DNA of 64,000 nt, from the NCBI GenBank assembly GCA_911728435.2, contig OU452207.1:14905682-14969681 (forward strand), read 5' to 3'. A program made the position numbers and the translations under genes. The notes under the pieces are model-generated. The model was not told where the DNA came from. It made no database searches and worked only from the letters and a program-made list of their open reading frames with translations. Origin of the DNA: Apoderus coryli. Taxonomy: Eukaryota > Arthropoda > Insecta > Coleoptera > Attelabidae. Shown one piece after another: positions 42,445 to 54,195 of this stretch (position 1 is its first letter; each line of letters starts with the position of its first letter).

Positions 42445-43276
42445 TCAACGAAATCGGAATCGGGAGTTAATTATCACAGAAACTAAAACCTTTCTCTCTT
42501 CTTCAAGACACTCTGGAGGATTAGCGGGGATAGAATATCCAGGACGCTCGGCAGAAGACAGAAATGCGGGACCATGAAACCATAATTGAGAGTTCAGTAG
42601 TTCTTTTGGTAGGACACCTTTAGAACCAAGGTCGGCGGGATTCTCGTTAGAAGGTATATAAAACCAATTTTGTAGAGGAACATGATCATGAATGTAAGTT
42701 ACGCGGTTGGAAACAAAGGTTTTCCAGCGATGAGGTTCGCCTCGAATCCAGCACAAACTAATCTGAGAATCAGACCAGCAATAAATTTTAGAAAAAATTA
42801 TTTTCTCCTCAAAAACTCTAATAATAAATGAAGTGAGTTTAGAACTCAAAACACACGCACATAGCTCTAACTTTGGTATAGAGATTCTCTTTAGCGGGGC
42901 AACCTTAGACTTTGCACATACAAAGTAGGTTGAAAAATTTCCATTTGGCTGTGGAAAAGCAAAACAAATAACAGAACAGTAACCCTTTTCACTTGCATCG
43001 CCAAAGCAATGAAGTTCGCAATCGGTAAAAGATTCAGGGGCCAGAGTTCGCGGTAATGAAAAGTTTTGCAAAGATAAAAATTCCTCTTTATATCTGGGCC
43101 ATAGGCGAATGATATATCCTATAGGAGCATCGTCCCAATCAAGCTTAAGTGCCCATATTTGTTGGACTAAATATTTAAGAAGAAAAATGATTGGAGCTAA
43201 TATTCCCAACGGGTCATAAATTCTAGCAAGATTAGAAAGGACATTTCTTTTCGTAAAAAACGTATTGAAAAGGTTG
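42445..43276 (-). pseudogene. BEL RNase H region
   Basis: Minus strand: LSNLARIYDPLGILAPIIFL, LHCFGDASEKGYCSVICFAF, FVCAKSKVAPLKRISIPKLE and IYCWSDSQISLCWIRGEPHR followed by RWKTFVSNRV. The Asp and Glu positions of RNase H are kept. NENPADLGSKGVLPKELLNS is the following linker. The frame is continuous with the reverse transcriptase at 45180 once the nested element is removed. Confidence 0.9.
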
Positions 43277-43278
43277 TA

Positions 43279-45177
43279 AGGTAAGGTGGGGTAAGAGCAT
43301 TTTTGGGGCAAGTGCAGTATTCTCAACTTTTATTCAAGTTTTGTAGCGAAAGGTACGGCCATCTATAAAGACTGACTCTAACGAATATGCCCAACTTAAC
43401 CCAACCACTACCAGCCATTTCTGTTTTCCGTTGTGTGAGTAACACGTTCCTGAATTTTAATGCGCATTTGAACTTGATACTCGAGTTGGTATTTGTTTTT
43501 TAATCTATAAACATCAGTGAATTATTGCATCTTTAATTCGTAATTTTTGGTGGGTAGGTATGTTAATTAAGCTGTTTTTCTAATATTATTGTATTTTCGT
43601 AGTTGCTAACCTAAATTGTTGTTTTTGATTACATGACGCACTTGCCCCGTCTATTTTCTCTAGTGGGGCTAGTGCAGTCACTTTCAGCGGGGCAAGAGCT
43701 CTATACAACGCACTTGCCCCATGCAGCACAAAATACAATGGTTGTCCAGTAAACCGGAATGTAATCCCCTCAGAAATTTATGATCCGATTGCATTAAAAA
43801 AATGGAAATCTTTACAAATGCAAAGTGTCAGTGACCAACCATCAACATCCTTACAAAGTCAGGGCGACCCTAATATCGCTATATGTCCAATGTCACAAAT
43901 GCAAGCCGAATGGCTCCTTCCATACGACAGGATGAAAATATTTCAGATGAAAGTGAAAATCGTACAAAAGTTCATGAGAGTAGTGACAATTTTCCTCAAA
44001 ATGTAGTCAGATTTGAAGAACTCTTGCTAAAATCGTTAAAACGCGACCAATTTCCTTCAAAGCAACCCCGAAAACGTGTTTGTTTGGGGGCAGAAGTTAT
44101 AACAAACAAAGATGTTTTAGAATTTCGAAAGAAAATGGATATCAAAACTGGGCCTATACACAAGCTTTCAAAAAAAAAAGAAGAATAACAAGGTCGCCAA
44201 TACAAGTGACTCAGAAGAAAGCGATCTTGAATCTTGGAAAAGTGATCAAAGTGAGGACAGAATAACCGAGTTTTGTGAAATGTCAGAGCGTGAAGATCCT
44301 GAAGTTGATGAAACCATATCACCTGTTGAAGAGATTGTTTCTACAACAGGGGAAACCGATTTTCATAAAATCCAAAACGGAGACTTTGTAATAGCTAACT
44401 TTTTTGGAAAAAAGAAAACTTACAAATATGTTTGTCTGATAACAGCTTTATCTGACGATGAAGCTGAAGTAACATGTTTACGTAAAATGCGAAAATCATG
44501 GGAATTCAGGCTCGAAGAACAAGACAAATGTTCAATTTTATTGTCCGATATTATTAAAAAACTTGAACAAACCAAATTGGTACCATATGGAGATAATCAA
44601 AAGTATATTTTCTCACGTGCTGTAGAGGTATCTGAACAGTAGAAAAAGTTAAGTTATTAGTAGCTATATTTTGTGAAAAATTCTTTAAGTTACTTACCCA
44701 TGTTTTATTACACCTTCATATTTTGATTTTTCAACGATTTTCTTAATGTTGTGCGTTTTCAAACATGTTTTTGTCATTTTCTTGATTTTAAACGTGTACT
44801 AATAAAAGTTAAAAAGTTTATAGCTTCTGTATTTTTTTTTGGCCAGTTTTGTTTTAATTGTATTTGAAAGTAAACATTTTATTGAGGTGATTGCTCTCGC
44901 CCCGTTTATAGTTTCGGCACATATAAGCTAAAATATTGACGAAAACGCACTAGCCCCCAAATCATGGGGCAAGTGCGTTTTTGGCACCAAAAAAATAAAA
45001 ATTGCAGTATTTAGAAAATCCTTAATTCTATTAATTTTTGTCGACATTGGTCAATAAAGTATAATATAACGTAGTAACTCTCATAAGCGGGAAAGCCCTT
45101 GGCACTAATATAAAACACTCACTGCATTTTTAAATTCACCTATTCATTTTTTGGTACGCTCTTACCCCACCTTACCT
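43279..45177 (+). mobile_element. Deleted pogo-like DNA transposon nested in BEL, TA duplication
   Basis: AGGTAAGGTGGGGTAAGAGC at the left is mirrored by GCTCTTACCCCACCTTACCT at the right, flanked by TA (43277-43278 and 45178-45179). The motif GGGGCAAGTGCG or its complement recurs inside both ends: near 43304, 43631, 43665, 43688 and 43708 on the left, and 44894, 44948 and 44967 on the right. Length 1899 bp. Only the C-terminal part of a transposase remains. Confidence 0.88.
43750..44642 (+). pseudogene. pogo/Tigger-like transposase, C-terminal remnant
   Basis: NRNVIPSEIYDPIALKKWKS resembles the end of a DDE_1 domain. After a frame change near 43880, VRFEELLLKSLKRDQFPSKQ and KRVCLGAEVITNKDVLEFRK follow, then another change near 44185 and an acidic stretch (TSDSEESDLESWKSDQSEDR). 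The last part reads IQNGDFVIANFFGKKKTYKY, VCLITALSDDEAEVTCLRKM and LVPYGDNQKYIFSRAVEVSE, a tail seen in insect Tigger-like transposases. The DNA-binding and catalytic parts are gone. Confidence 0.65.
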
Positions 45178-45179
45178 TA

Positions 45180-46090
45180 CTTCATATTTAAAAGTATCAC
45201 CCGAAGGACTCCAATATAAGCCTAGAATTTTTAATGAAACATCCTCACCGGAATCAAAAATTAGAGAATCAGTACAGAGATGTGAATTGGGCAAATCTTT
45301 AAGCAGGTCTAACTCATTGCTAGACCACTTCCTTAATTCAAATCCACCCTGGGTTAAAAGAGAAATCATTTCGGACTTTAATAATAAAGCATTAGCCTTT
45401 GTTTGGCAGGAAACAATGATATCATCCACGTAAGTACTAGTACGCAATATCTCTGCTGCTAGTGGAAATTTGGAATCATAAAGATCAGCTAGATAGCGAA
45501 GAGTTCGCAACGCGAGAAATGGAGTTAAAGACACTCCGTATGTTACTGTGTTTAAAGAAAATTCTTGAATAGGCTCGTCTTGCGAAAAACGCCATAGTAT
45601 ACGCTGAAAATCACGATGTGGTTCAGCAATGAGAATTTGGCGATACATCATACGAATATCAGCAGTTATGACATGGATAGAGCCGAAATTTGAGTAAAAT
45701 AGAGACAAGATCAAGTTGCAATTTAGGACCAACAAGAAGTTGTTGATTAAGAGATAAAGAACCAGGAGTACATGCGGAGGCATTAAAAGCTACACGTAAC
45801 TTGGTGGAGTGACTTTGAGGCCTCAAAATGCAATGATGCGGAATATAGTATAAATGCGGAGAAGCAGGACACACACACAGGAGACATATGTTCGAGCTCT
45901 AAATACTCTTTCATAAAGTCCCGGTACTGTTGATATATTGGAGGCTGTTTTAAGAGACGCTTTGCTAAGGAAAAAAATCGTTGTAGCGCTAGACTACGAC
46001 TGTTAATAAATGTAAGCAAATCTCTCTGAAACGGTAAGTTGGCAACAAACCTCCCGGAAGGGAGTCTGTATGTTGTTTCAACGTAAATCT
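45180..46090 (-). pseudogene. BEL reverse transcriptase
   Basis: Minus strand: TYRLPSGRFVANLPFQRDLL, YIPHHCILRPQSHSTKLRVA, HVITADIRMMYRQILIAEPH with a catalytic Asp, NTVTYGVSLTPFLALRTLRY and TSTYVDDIIVSCQ with the YVDD pair, then LKILGLYWSPSGDTFKYEV. Two frame changes between 45870 and 45670 break the first blocks; the rest is open. Confidence 0.9.
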
Positions 46091-46991
46091 CCTCACACTT
46101 GACTTCATCGGGTGTAAGCTTAGAAGCGGTGGGAATACTTTCAATTTCCCATAATTTTTTGACGTCTTCTTCTAATGACTCTGTATTACACATACACAAT
46201 AAGGACAAAGCTGGTGAAGAAGATTTCTCTGAAAGGGAATAATTATATTGACCCATTAAAACATAACCGAAAATGGTTTCGAACGCGCTTGGTTGGCCGG
46301 GACTACCACAAACGCGATTAGATAAGAAAATGTGGGGGAAAATATTGGCACCTAATAACAGATCAATTGTTCCAGGTTTGTAGAAAAATGGATCCGCCAA
46401 AGGTAATCCTGAGATATGACTCCAATTCGTAGGGTCCACAGTTTCATAAGGTAACACATCACATACTTTGGAAATAATAAAAGCATCCACAGATAACATT
46501 TTAGTGAACGGTTTGGAACGAAGAGTTATAGTAACACCTCCGTGGCGAGCTAACGAGTTCATAGACTCTAAACCATTCAACTGAATGGAACAAGCTTCCG
46601 CTTTTAACCCCAAACGTTGAATAGCTTTGCGGGAAATTAAAGAAACTATACTTCCTGTATCTATTAGGCATCGCAAAGTCTGAAACTTACCCTCAAAATC
46701 CAATACATCCACCAGCGCGGTTGCAAGTAAAACTTGGGAAGGACAGTGAGAAAAAACCGCATTGACCGATGCAACGGGTGTGGTAGCAGAAGCAGGAGCA
46801 AATGCAGACGTACTGAGAAGCACAACAGAAGCATCTGATGTAAGCGGTAAAGCATGTAAATTTGAGTTATTACTGACAATACCGCCCGAAAAGTGCAATA
46901 GAGTGTGATGACGTTGGTTACATTTGCGGCAAGTGGAAGAACTCTGACATTTTTTAGTAGAATGGGAATTGCTTAAACAGTTAATACACAA
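46091..46991 (-). pseudogene. BEL zinc knuckle and aspartic protease region
   Basis: CINCLSNSHSTKKCQSSSTC and CRKCNQRHHTLLHF are the knuckles. LRCLIDTGSIVSLISRKAIQ has the canonical D-T-G active site, and GTIDLLLGANIFPHIFL the domain end. Same frame as gag, separated only by the stop at 47046. Confidence 0.88.
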
Positions 46992-47045
46992 GTGCTTTGA
47001 TTTAGAAGCATTATAGCGATCAGAAGGAGAAAGTTGTAAAAATGT

Positions 47046-48086
47046 TTAACATTTATAAATTAGATGATTGCAGTTGCAGTATGTACACTTATGAAAAGTG
47101 TCCGTGCTTTGAACCAATAAAGAAGTCGATTGCTTTACAGGACAAAATTTTGTTTTATTTATTCTAGGACTTTGTAATCGGTTGGAGATAGCGTGCGTAT
47201 CAAGAGCAATACAGCGTTTCTTAAGAAAATCATAAAGACTGCTGTAACTTGGGACTTCATACGATTGATGAAATAACTCAAACTGAGCAGCAGGTGCATC
47301 ATCGATTTTTTTCAATAGTAACTGAAACGTAATAAAATCCCAATGATCCACTGGAATTTGCAAAATTTTAAGAGCTTCTAAGTTCTGCGAAAATATATCC
47401 AGTAAATCTCTTAATTTGCGAGGATCATCAGAGTTTAACTTGGGAGCATTATCGATCGCTGCCCAATATGCCGCCGAAATTGCTCTTTTATTATTAAAAC
47501 GATCTATTAAATTATTGTATGCTATCATATAATTTTCCGCTTTAATTAGTATACGCGAAATAATACTTAAAGCATATCCTTTTAATGAGGACAGTAGTAA
47601 ATTAAATTTACTAACATTATCAAGTGAATCATTATCGTGAACTAAAGAGTGAAACCTAGCCAAATAACTATCAAATTCCAGAGTATCACCACTGAAAATG
47701 GGTAATTCGATTTTTGGAAGCGGAAGATTATTACAAATAGCATTGGAACTTGCAGGCTGCGGCTCAGTTGGAGGTTTAAGGACTTTAGCTAGATCATTAT
47801 GTTTAGCTTTTGTCATAAAGAATTTGATATCAAAATCTTTTCTGATACTATCATGATAATTAAATAGTTCTTGATCATCCTCAGATGAAATCAAACCGAT
47901 CACAACGTTGTGACTTTCAGAAAAGTTAGATTTGATTGTGTCTAGTTCCACAATATAACCATCCAATATAGAAAAAATTGCGTTGTCTCTTTCAGCTCTC
48001 ACAGCTATGTCATAAGCCTCATTAATCCGATTAATGTGTATGTGGCGGTTAGCTTTATAACGCTTCAGCTTGTCAGCGGTCGCCAT
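47046..48086 (-). pseudogene. BEL gag (DUF1759-like)
   Basis: 346 codons from MATADKLKRYKANRHIHINR. LPKIELPIFSGDTLEFDSYL and LQIPVDHWDFITFQLLLKKI are the standard blocks, with FHKCTYCNCNHLIYKC at the end. A TAA at 47046-47048 interrupts the frame, which continues directly into the knuckles. One in-frame stop separates it from a whole gag-protease reading frame of over 700 codons. Confidence 0.9.
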
Positions 48087-48380
48087 TATTATTGAATTGA
48101 AACCAAATTAATAACAGGAAAACTGAGTTTTAAATTTAAAAGAACTGAATCTAATTTGATCAGACCTCGTAAATAAATTCCAAAAAGAGATAGAGTATAA
48201 AATGTAACAAAAACACTGACCAATTACCTATTTGCTGCAAACCATCAAAACAAATGTAAATACACTTGCTACTACAGCATAGGTATATAGGTACCTACTT
48301 GAAACCAAGATAAATTTAAAACTGATAACAAATAATAAAGATTCGAAAGAAGTAGTCCATACTGAAGTGGAGTAGAATAG
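48087..48380. other. Leader or LTR-derived sequence of uncertain origin
   Basis: 48331-48380 (ATTCGAAAGAAGTAGTCCAT onward) is shared with 58411-58440 and is contiguous with the palindrome arm, so it belongs to an LTR-like end. 48087-48330 is AT-rich with no match seen. Confidence 0.5.
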
Positions 48381-48465
48381 TTAAATATTCTTGAAATAAA
48401 AGTCGACCTCCACACAATAATATAATTATTGTGTGGAGGTCGACTTTTATTTCAAGAATATTTAA
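48381..48465. repeat. Perfect 40-bp inverted repeat with 5-bp spacer
   Basis: The arm TTAAATATTCTTGAAATAAA continued by AGTCGACCTCCACACAATAA (48381-48420) is the exact reverse complement of 48426-48465, with TATAA between. Read outward from the centre, each arm starts TGTGTGGAGGTCGACTTTTA, a TG-start like an LTR end. A third copy of the arm lies at about 58430-58472. The structure looks like two LTR ends placed head to head. Confidence 0.95.
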
Positions 48466-48528
48466 ATACTAAAGAGTTGTAATTATTTGTCAAATAGGTA
48501 CACGTACGTGTAACCGAACTGTTTCAAA

Positions 48529-49348
48529 ATGGGAAAACGGTCCAGGTCTTCTACGTCGTCTTCCGAAAGCGAGTCGAGGGAAAGTGATTACGGTCGTTAT
48601 CGAAGGAGATCTACAACATCAAAATGCAAGACGAGGAAATGTTCTCTGTCTAAAGAGCGTAACTCATACACACCACCGCCTGTAAATACTGATAAACATG
48701 TAAGTAGTAGAAATAGCAAAGATTCTACATCTGCCGAGCAAAGTAAAAAAATTAAACATTTGGAAAAAGTTGTTGGCAAACTTTTGAAGAACAAATCTCA
48801 ACCACCATCAGTTACTATAAGACCTGCCTGTATACCTGAATTTTCGCCAGACTGTCTTAATATGACTGCGTCCAAATGGGTTGAAAAAATTGATCAATTA
48901 GCCACTATTAATAATTGGGACGAAAATCTTACTATTTACCACATGCAGTCGCGTCTCATGGGATTAGCAAAGTCATGGTATAACAGCTTAGAAAATTATG
49001 ACCATTCCTGGTCTCAGTGGAAGCAATTGATAACAAATGCTTTTCCGGACCATCGTGATTTTCCATCTACATTAAAACATATGATCGCATATGTGAAGCA
49101 ACCGAATACGACATGGACTGAATATTATTTTAATAAAATGGAATTATTGCGAGCAAGCTGGCAGATACAACAAACCCGAAAAATTATTCAGAGACTACCT
49201 CTCTACTTTACCAACTACATCAGACAGGTCAAAACAAGTTGGGTATGATAACAGAACTGACAGAAAATTTACCATCACACGTTCATCTCATGCGCAGACT
49301 CCAGTCCGGAGAGAAAACGTCTCTCATGAAAGAAAATCTGATACAAAA
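48529..49348 (+). pseudogene. Gypsy gag, frameshifted
   Basis: MGKRSRSSTSSSESESRESD is an Arg/Ser-rich start. LNMTASKWVEKIDQLATINN and WTEYYFNKMELLRASWQI are typical capsid-domain text. From about 49200 the protein continues in the next frame (SDRSKQVGYDNRTDRKFTIT) up to the zinc knuckles, so an indel lies near 49150-49210. Confidence 0.85.
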
Positions 49349-50224
49349 TTGCAGTTTAAACATAGATGTTTTAACTGTGGAATTAAAGGACACTCAGCAA
49401 ACAACTGTCGTAAACCTCGTGTGGAATGTTCAGTTTGTAAGAAATTGGGACATACTGCTACAACTTGTTATCGGAATAAACCATCAACCTCGAAGCCCGT
49501 GTTATCCTGTGAATCAACTGAAAAACAATACAATAAATGTTATGTTGTTGTTTGCAAAATAAATGGAATAAATTGCAGTGGATTATTAGATACGGGTTGT
49601 GCAATAGTTGCAATACGTGCATCTACTGCTCAAACCTGTGGACTTAAGTGGCAGCCGTGCAATACACGCATCAATGGATACGCTGGCGGGGTATCAACAG
49701 TTTTGGGAAAGTGTGATATAAATATTCAAGTTGATCTGGTCGACTTATTTGTCCCTGCACTTATCGTACCCGATAATATACAAAAGATGTCTGTACTGAT
49801 TGGGCACCCGGTTTTGAATCACCCGGAAGTCGCATTAGTAGTGAAAAACAATCAAGCTAGGTTATTCATGTCGCAGGTTTTACCTTTGCCTGAAGTGGAT
49901 AGTCTCCCACCTTCAAAAATTAAAATATTTGTCAGCGAGGATGTCCAAATACCGCCAAATCACATAGCTTATGTGACATTTACTGCTGACGATAATTATA
50001 AAGGAGACTTTTTTGTAAATTTTGATCGCCGCCTAATACCCTCTACAGAAAACTGCATTCCGAGCTGCGTTGTTTCCACAGAGTCGGCAAAAATGCCAGT
50101 TGCAAATACATCGGATATGACGTTACATTTTAAGAGAAGACAAGTCATTTCGAGAGGAAATACATGTTTTCCAGAGAACGCTTCCGAAAACAATCAGGTT
50201 AGTGTTAATTTTATTGAAACATAA
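49349..50224 (+). CDS. Gypsy nucleocapsid knuckles and aspartic protease
   Basis: CFNCGIKGHSANNC and CSVCKKLGHTATTC are two CCHC knuckles. SGLLDTGCAIVAIRASTAQT has the D-T-G active site, and MSVLIGHPVLNHPEVALVVK the second half of the protease fold. 291 residues without a stop. The first Met is internal to gag. The frame ends 22 bases into the pol frame, a one-step frame difference that may be programmed or a mutation. Confidence 0.88.
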   Translation: MQFKHRCFNCGIKGHSANNCRKPRVECSVCKKLGHTATTCYRNKPSTSKPVLSCESTEKQYNKCYVVVCKINGINCSGLLDTGCAIVAIRASTAQTCGLKWQPCNTRINGYAGGVSTVLGKCDINIQVDLVDLFVPALIVPDNIQKMSVLIGHPVLNHPEVALVVKNNQARLFMSQVLPLPEVDSLPPSKIKIFVSEDVQIPPNHIAYVTFTADDNYKGDFFVNFDRRLIPSTENCIPSCVVSTESAKMPVANTSDMTLHFKRRQVISRGNTCFPENASENNQVSVNFIET

Positions 50225-53200
50225 ATTTTGCAAATTTTCGCTTAGCGATATTAATTGTGATGATTCGCTCAACGATGACCACAAAAATGTTCTAATTTCC
50301 CTGCTGAATAAATATCGGCAGTGTTTTGCCGAAAACACTAGTGAACTGGGTTGTATGCAAGGAGTACAAATGAAACTTCATTTAAGTGATGATCGCCCTG
50401 TAACGTATAGGCCGTATCGTCTTTCTATTAGTGAAAGGGAACTAGTAAGAAATATTGTGCATGACCTTAAAACAAATGGTATTGTGCAAGAATCAAGATC
50501 TCCATATGCGAGCCCGATTTTACTTGTGAAGAAAAAGAATGGCGAATCTAGGATGTGTGTTGACTATCGAGCTCTAAATGCTAAAACCGTCAAAGACTGT
50601 TATCCGTTACCGCGTGTAGATGACCATTTAGAGATTAAAGGTTGTACATATTTTACCACACTGGATATGGCGAGCGGTTATCATCAGATTCCTATGGCCA
50701 CAGAATCAACACCGAAAACAGCGTTCATCACCCCAGATGGACATTATGAATATTTGCGTATGCCTTTCGGCTTAGTAAACGCCCCTGCTGTATTCCAACG
50801 GAGTATTAATCAAATTCTGGGTTCGTTGCGTTTCACGATAGCTTTAGCATATCTTGATGACATTTTAATACCCTCCACCAATTTCAACGAAGGTATTAAG
50901 TCTTTGGAAACAATACTGCAACTTTTCCAACAAGCTGAAGTAACTCTACGATTGTCTAAATGCCACTTCTTTAGAAAGTCTATAGAATATTTAGGACATG
51001 AGATCAACGAGGAAGGAGTACGACCATCCAGCGGAAAAACTTTGGCAGTTAAACAGTTTCCAGTACCGAGAAATGTTCATGAGGTTCGCCAATTTCTTGG
51101 ATTAACCAGTTATTTTCGCAAGTACGTGAAGAATTTCGCACAAATTGCTAGAGCTTTAACGCAACTAACAAAGAAGAACGTCGATTTTAAATGGACCGTC
51201 GATCAAACACAGTCATTCCACACTTTAAAGGATATACTTTGTACAAGACCAGTTCTAGCGATCTATAACCCTGTATTGGAAACGGAACTTCACACGGATG
51301 CATCAAAATTAGGAATTGGAGTAATCTTATTACAACGACAGAACGATAACAGATTAAAGCCAGTTATGTATTTTAGTAGGCAAACCAGCAAGGAGGAAGA
51401 ACGTTATCATTCTTATGAGCTCGAGACGATAGCTGTGGTTAATTCCTTGCAGAGATTTCGAGTGTATTTACTAGGAGTGATGTTTAAAGTAGTCACTGAT
51501 TGTAATGCATTTAGGTTGACCATGACGAAAAGAGATTTGATTCCCAGAATCAGACGCTGGTGGATGGTCACCCAAGAATTTAATTTTACTGTGGAATACC
51601 GTCCCGGAACAAAAATGGCTCATGTCGATGCGTTAAGTCGGAATCCTGTAGAAAAATCACATTGTTATGAAGATGTTGACGTCCTAACTATTGAAATAGA
51701 TGAATCTGATTGGGTATTGGCAGCGCAACTGCAAGATCAGTGATGCAAATATCTACATGCTGTACTGCTAGATACACCAAAAGATCAAGAGGAACGTTTA
51801 ATACATAAGGAATATCATCTTAAGGCGGGAAGAATCTACAAGAAAACGTCCGACGGGCTGAAGTGGGTTGTGCCAAGGACAGCGAGGCATCCAGTTACTG
51901 CTTATTTTCATGATGACGCAGGTCATCTGGCAGTTGATAAGACTCTATCACAAATTAGACTAAGGTATTGGTTTCCTAGAATGAGCAAGTATGTAACAAG
52001 GTATATTCGATGTTGCCTCAGTTGTCTATACAACAAGTACCCTGGAGGTCCATCGCCTGGATATCTGCATCCTATTGAAAAACGTGCAGTTCCAATGCAT
52101 ACAATACACATCGACCATCTGCGGCCATTTGTCAAGAGCACTCAAGGAAACTCATATTTAATAGTAGCAGTTGATGCCTTCACGAAATATGTGTTTATAA
52201 AAGCAGTGCCAAATACGAAGGCGTTGCCATTGCTAAAATTTCTTAAAGAAATTATTGCTACGTTTGGTGTTCCACGAAGACTAGTATGCGATCAAGGCAC
52301 ATGCTATACAAGCAAGAAATTTATTTCCTACACTTTTGAGTTGGGAATAAAACTCATTCATACAGCTGTGGGTTCACCACGTGCAAATGGACAAGTCGAA
52401 CGCTATCATAGAATGATTTTAACATGTTTAGCTACGACTACTGATGACGAGAAATGTTGGGATGAGGAATTGGATAAGATAAAATTTGCTATCAACTCCT
52501 CAATAAATAAGGGTACTGGAAAAAGTCCTCATGAGCTTTTATTTGGCTACCAGCTTCGAGGTGTAGCTGACTCTTACCTAAACTCAGAAGTTGCTATTGA
52601 TGTAGAAAATATTCCAGTGGAAGAGACTAGACAGGCAGCTGCTGAGACTATAAAACAAAATCAAGTAGAACAAAAAGCTAGATACGATGCTAAGAGAATC
52701 TATAGAAAATATAAAAAGGGGCAGTTGGTTCTAATTCGAAGGAACGCAACTACAAATGATAATCAGAGTAAGAAATTACTTCCAAAATTTCGAGGCCCGT
52801 ATATTATTAAAAAGGTACTTGAGCACGATCGATACTTGGTGGTGGGGAAACTGTATCAAGGTGTCTGGGCCATAGATCGAATGAAACCCTACTTTACACG
52901 AGTAGATGGTAGTAGTGCAACAGAGTCTGATAGTTATGAAAGTTATGAAGTGGCCGATGGCCCAGATCACACTAAAACTTTAGAAGTCGGACAAAGTGTC
53001 TTGAGAAAAGTTGATTCCTTACAGCAAAACGTCGCTGACGAAGGGAGTGAAACGTCACTCATGAGCAAACGTTGCTCAAGAGACGTACTTCAAAATATTC
53101 CTGATGAAACGAGTAACACGTCACTCGGGAGCAAAAGTTGCTCCGAAACCAGGAAGGCACTGCGAACTAAACGTGTTCAAAAGCCACTTGAAGTATCGGT

Positions 53201-53507
53201 AACGGGTGAACATTGCTTGAATTACGATCAGGCAATAGAGCAAAAAGTTGCTAAGGACTCTGGTGAAGCGACACCAAAGGGTGTGGATTGCTCTGAAGAA
53301 ACGCAATGTGATTCAGAAGGTGAAACGACACCGAACGCTGAAGCGAGTTTAGAGCGATCAACATCTGGAAGAAAGTAGGATTCTCTTGATTTTCAGTCAC
53401 TTAATTCTGATGAAAAGGAAAATCTAGAGGATCTTCGGCTAAAATTAATACGGAAACGATCTCATGGGAAAAGTTCTCGTTGGGTCGTTCTAAAACGTAC
53501 TGATTAA
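50202..53507 (+). pseudogene. Gypsy pol: reverse transcriptase, RNase H, integrase; two in-frame stops
   Basis: One frame throughout, broken only by TGA at 51741-51743 and TAG at 53376-53378. SPYASPILLVKKKNGESRMC, FTTLDMASGYHQIPM and ALAYLDDILIPS (YLDD) are reverse transcriptase. LHTDASKLGIGVILL and YHSYELETIAVVNSL are RNase H. FHDDAGHLAVDKTLS with CCLSC form the zinc domain, IHIDHLRPF, LVCDQGTCYTSKK and PRANGQVERYHRMIL hold the D, D and E of integrase, and KFRGPYIIKKVLEHDRYLVV is the C-terminal SH3-like domain. A long Ser/Glu-rich tail with repeated ETS and CS motifs follows, and the frame continues past the TAG for 43 codons to KRTD. Confidence 0.92.
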
Positions 53508-54195
53508 ATACTTATTATATATGAACGTATTATGTTTAATGTTGCAGGTCTGACCTATTTGGTGGATAGAGGACTTTTGGGGTCGGTTATCTAAACATGG
53601 CTCTCGCGACGCGATCCTGGTAGCTATGGCCGACTATAAGCAATTATATTATAAGAAATAAATAATAATAGCGTTTATGTTCAGAAAGAAATTCAATAAA
53701 ATAAGATTTGTATATGTCGTATTTTACTGATAGTCATGAGTAATACTTTTTTGGGTTTTGCGTGACTATCAACGTATAATAGGACATTCATTGTTGGTTG
53801 TTTGTTTGATAAAGATGTATGAGAAAAGAGTGTATTGTTTGATATAAAATTTAATATATTTTCGTTGTTTCTTATTGCATATCGTTTGTTTTAATATAAT
53901 AAAATTAAATAGTAATCAAAGTATATAGTTTATAATCGATATGAAGGTTTCTGAAGATGAATTGTGCTATAGAGTTGAAAAGGTGATAATTGTCTAAAAT
54001 ATTTATTTAACGTAGGTAGTCTCAAAATTCATTTGTCGTGTTTTAGAACAAAGAAGAATAACCCAAAAAGACACTACTACTATCTATAAGCAGCATCAAT
54101 GTTATTTCAACGCATTGCTAAATAGCACTAGATTCAGGTTGATTCAAATATATACGATATATATCGTACATAAATATTCAGCTAAAATTTACATA
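53508..54195. other. 3' non-coding end of gypsy element and spacer
   Basis: Two AATAAA words (near 53658 and 53695). No repeated LTR found. Confidence 0.45.

Larger units (their letters stand above)
40641..48086 (-). mobile_element. BEL/Pao LTR retrotransposon, minus strand, 5' LTR missing
   Basis: Gag (48086-47046), protease, reverse transcriptase, RNase H and integrase (to 40998) lie in BEL/Pao order, followed by a polypurine stretch and the start of a 3' LTR at 40971. The expected second LTR upstream of gag is absent: 48087-48417 does not resemble 40641-40971. A pogo-like element is nested at 43279-45177. Damage is limited to a few shifts and stops, so it is younger than the element at 23008. 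Confidence 0.88.
48529..53507 (+). mobile_element. Ty3/gypsy retrotransposon, coding region nearly complete, LTRs not found
   Basis: Gag, protease, reverse transcriptase, RNase H and integrase lie in gypsy order on the plus strand. Damage is small: one shift inside gag and two in-frame stops in pol. Neither the 95 bp before gag nor the region after 53507 shows a repeated LTR, so the ends have probably been lost or rearranged, perhaps with formation of the palindrome at 48381. Confidence 0.88.

Noticed and set aside
48087..48417. Candidate 5' LTR of the minus-strand BEL element
   Set aside because: No similarity to the sequence after the polypurine tract at 40971; its outer end matches a different family at 58429.
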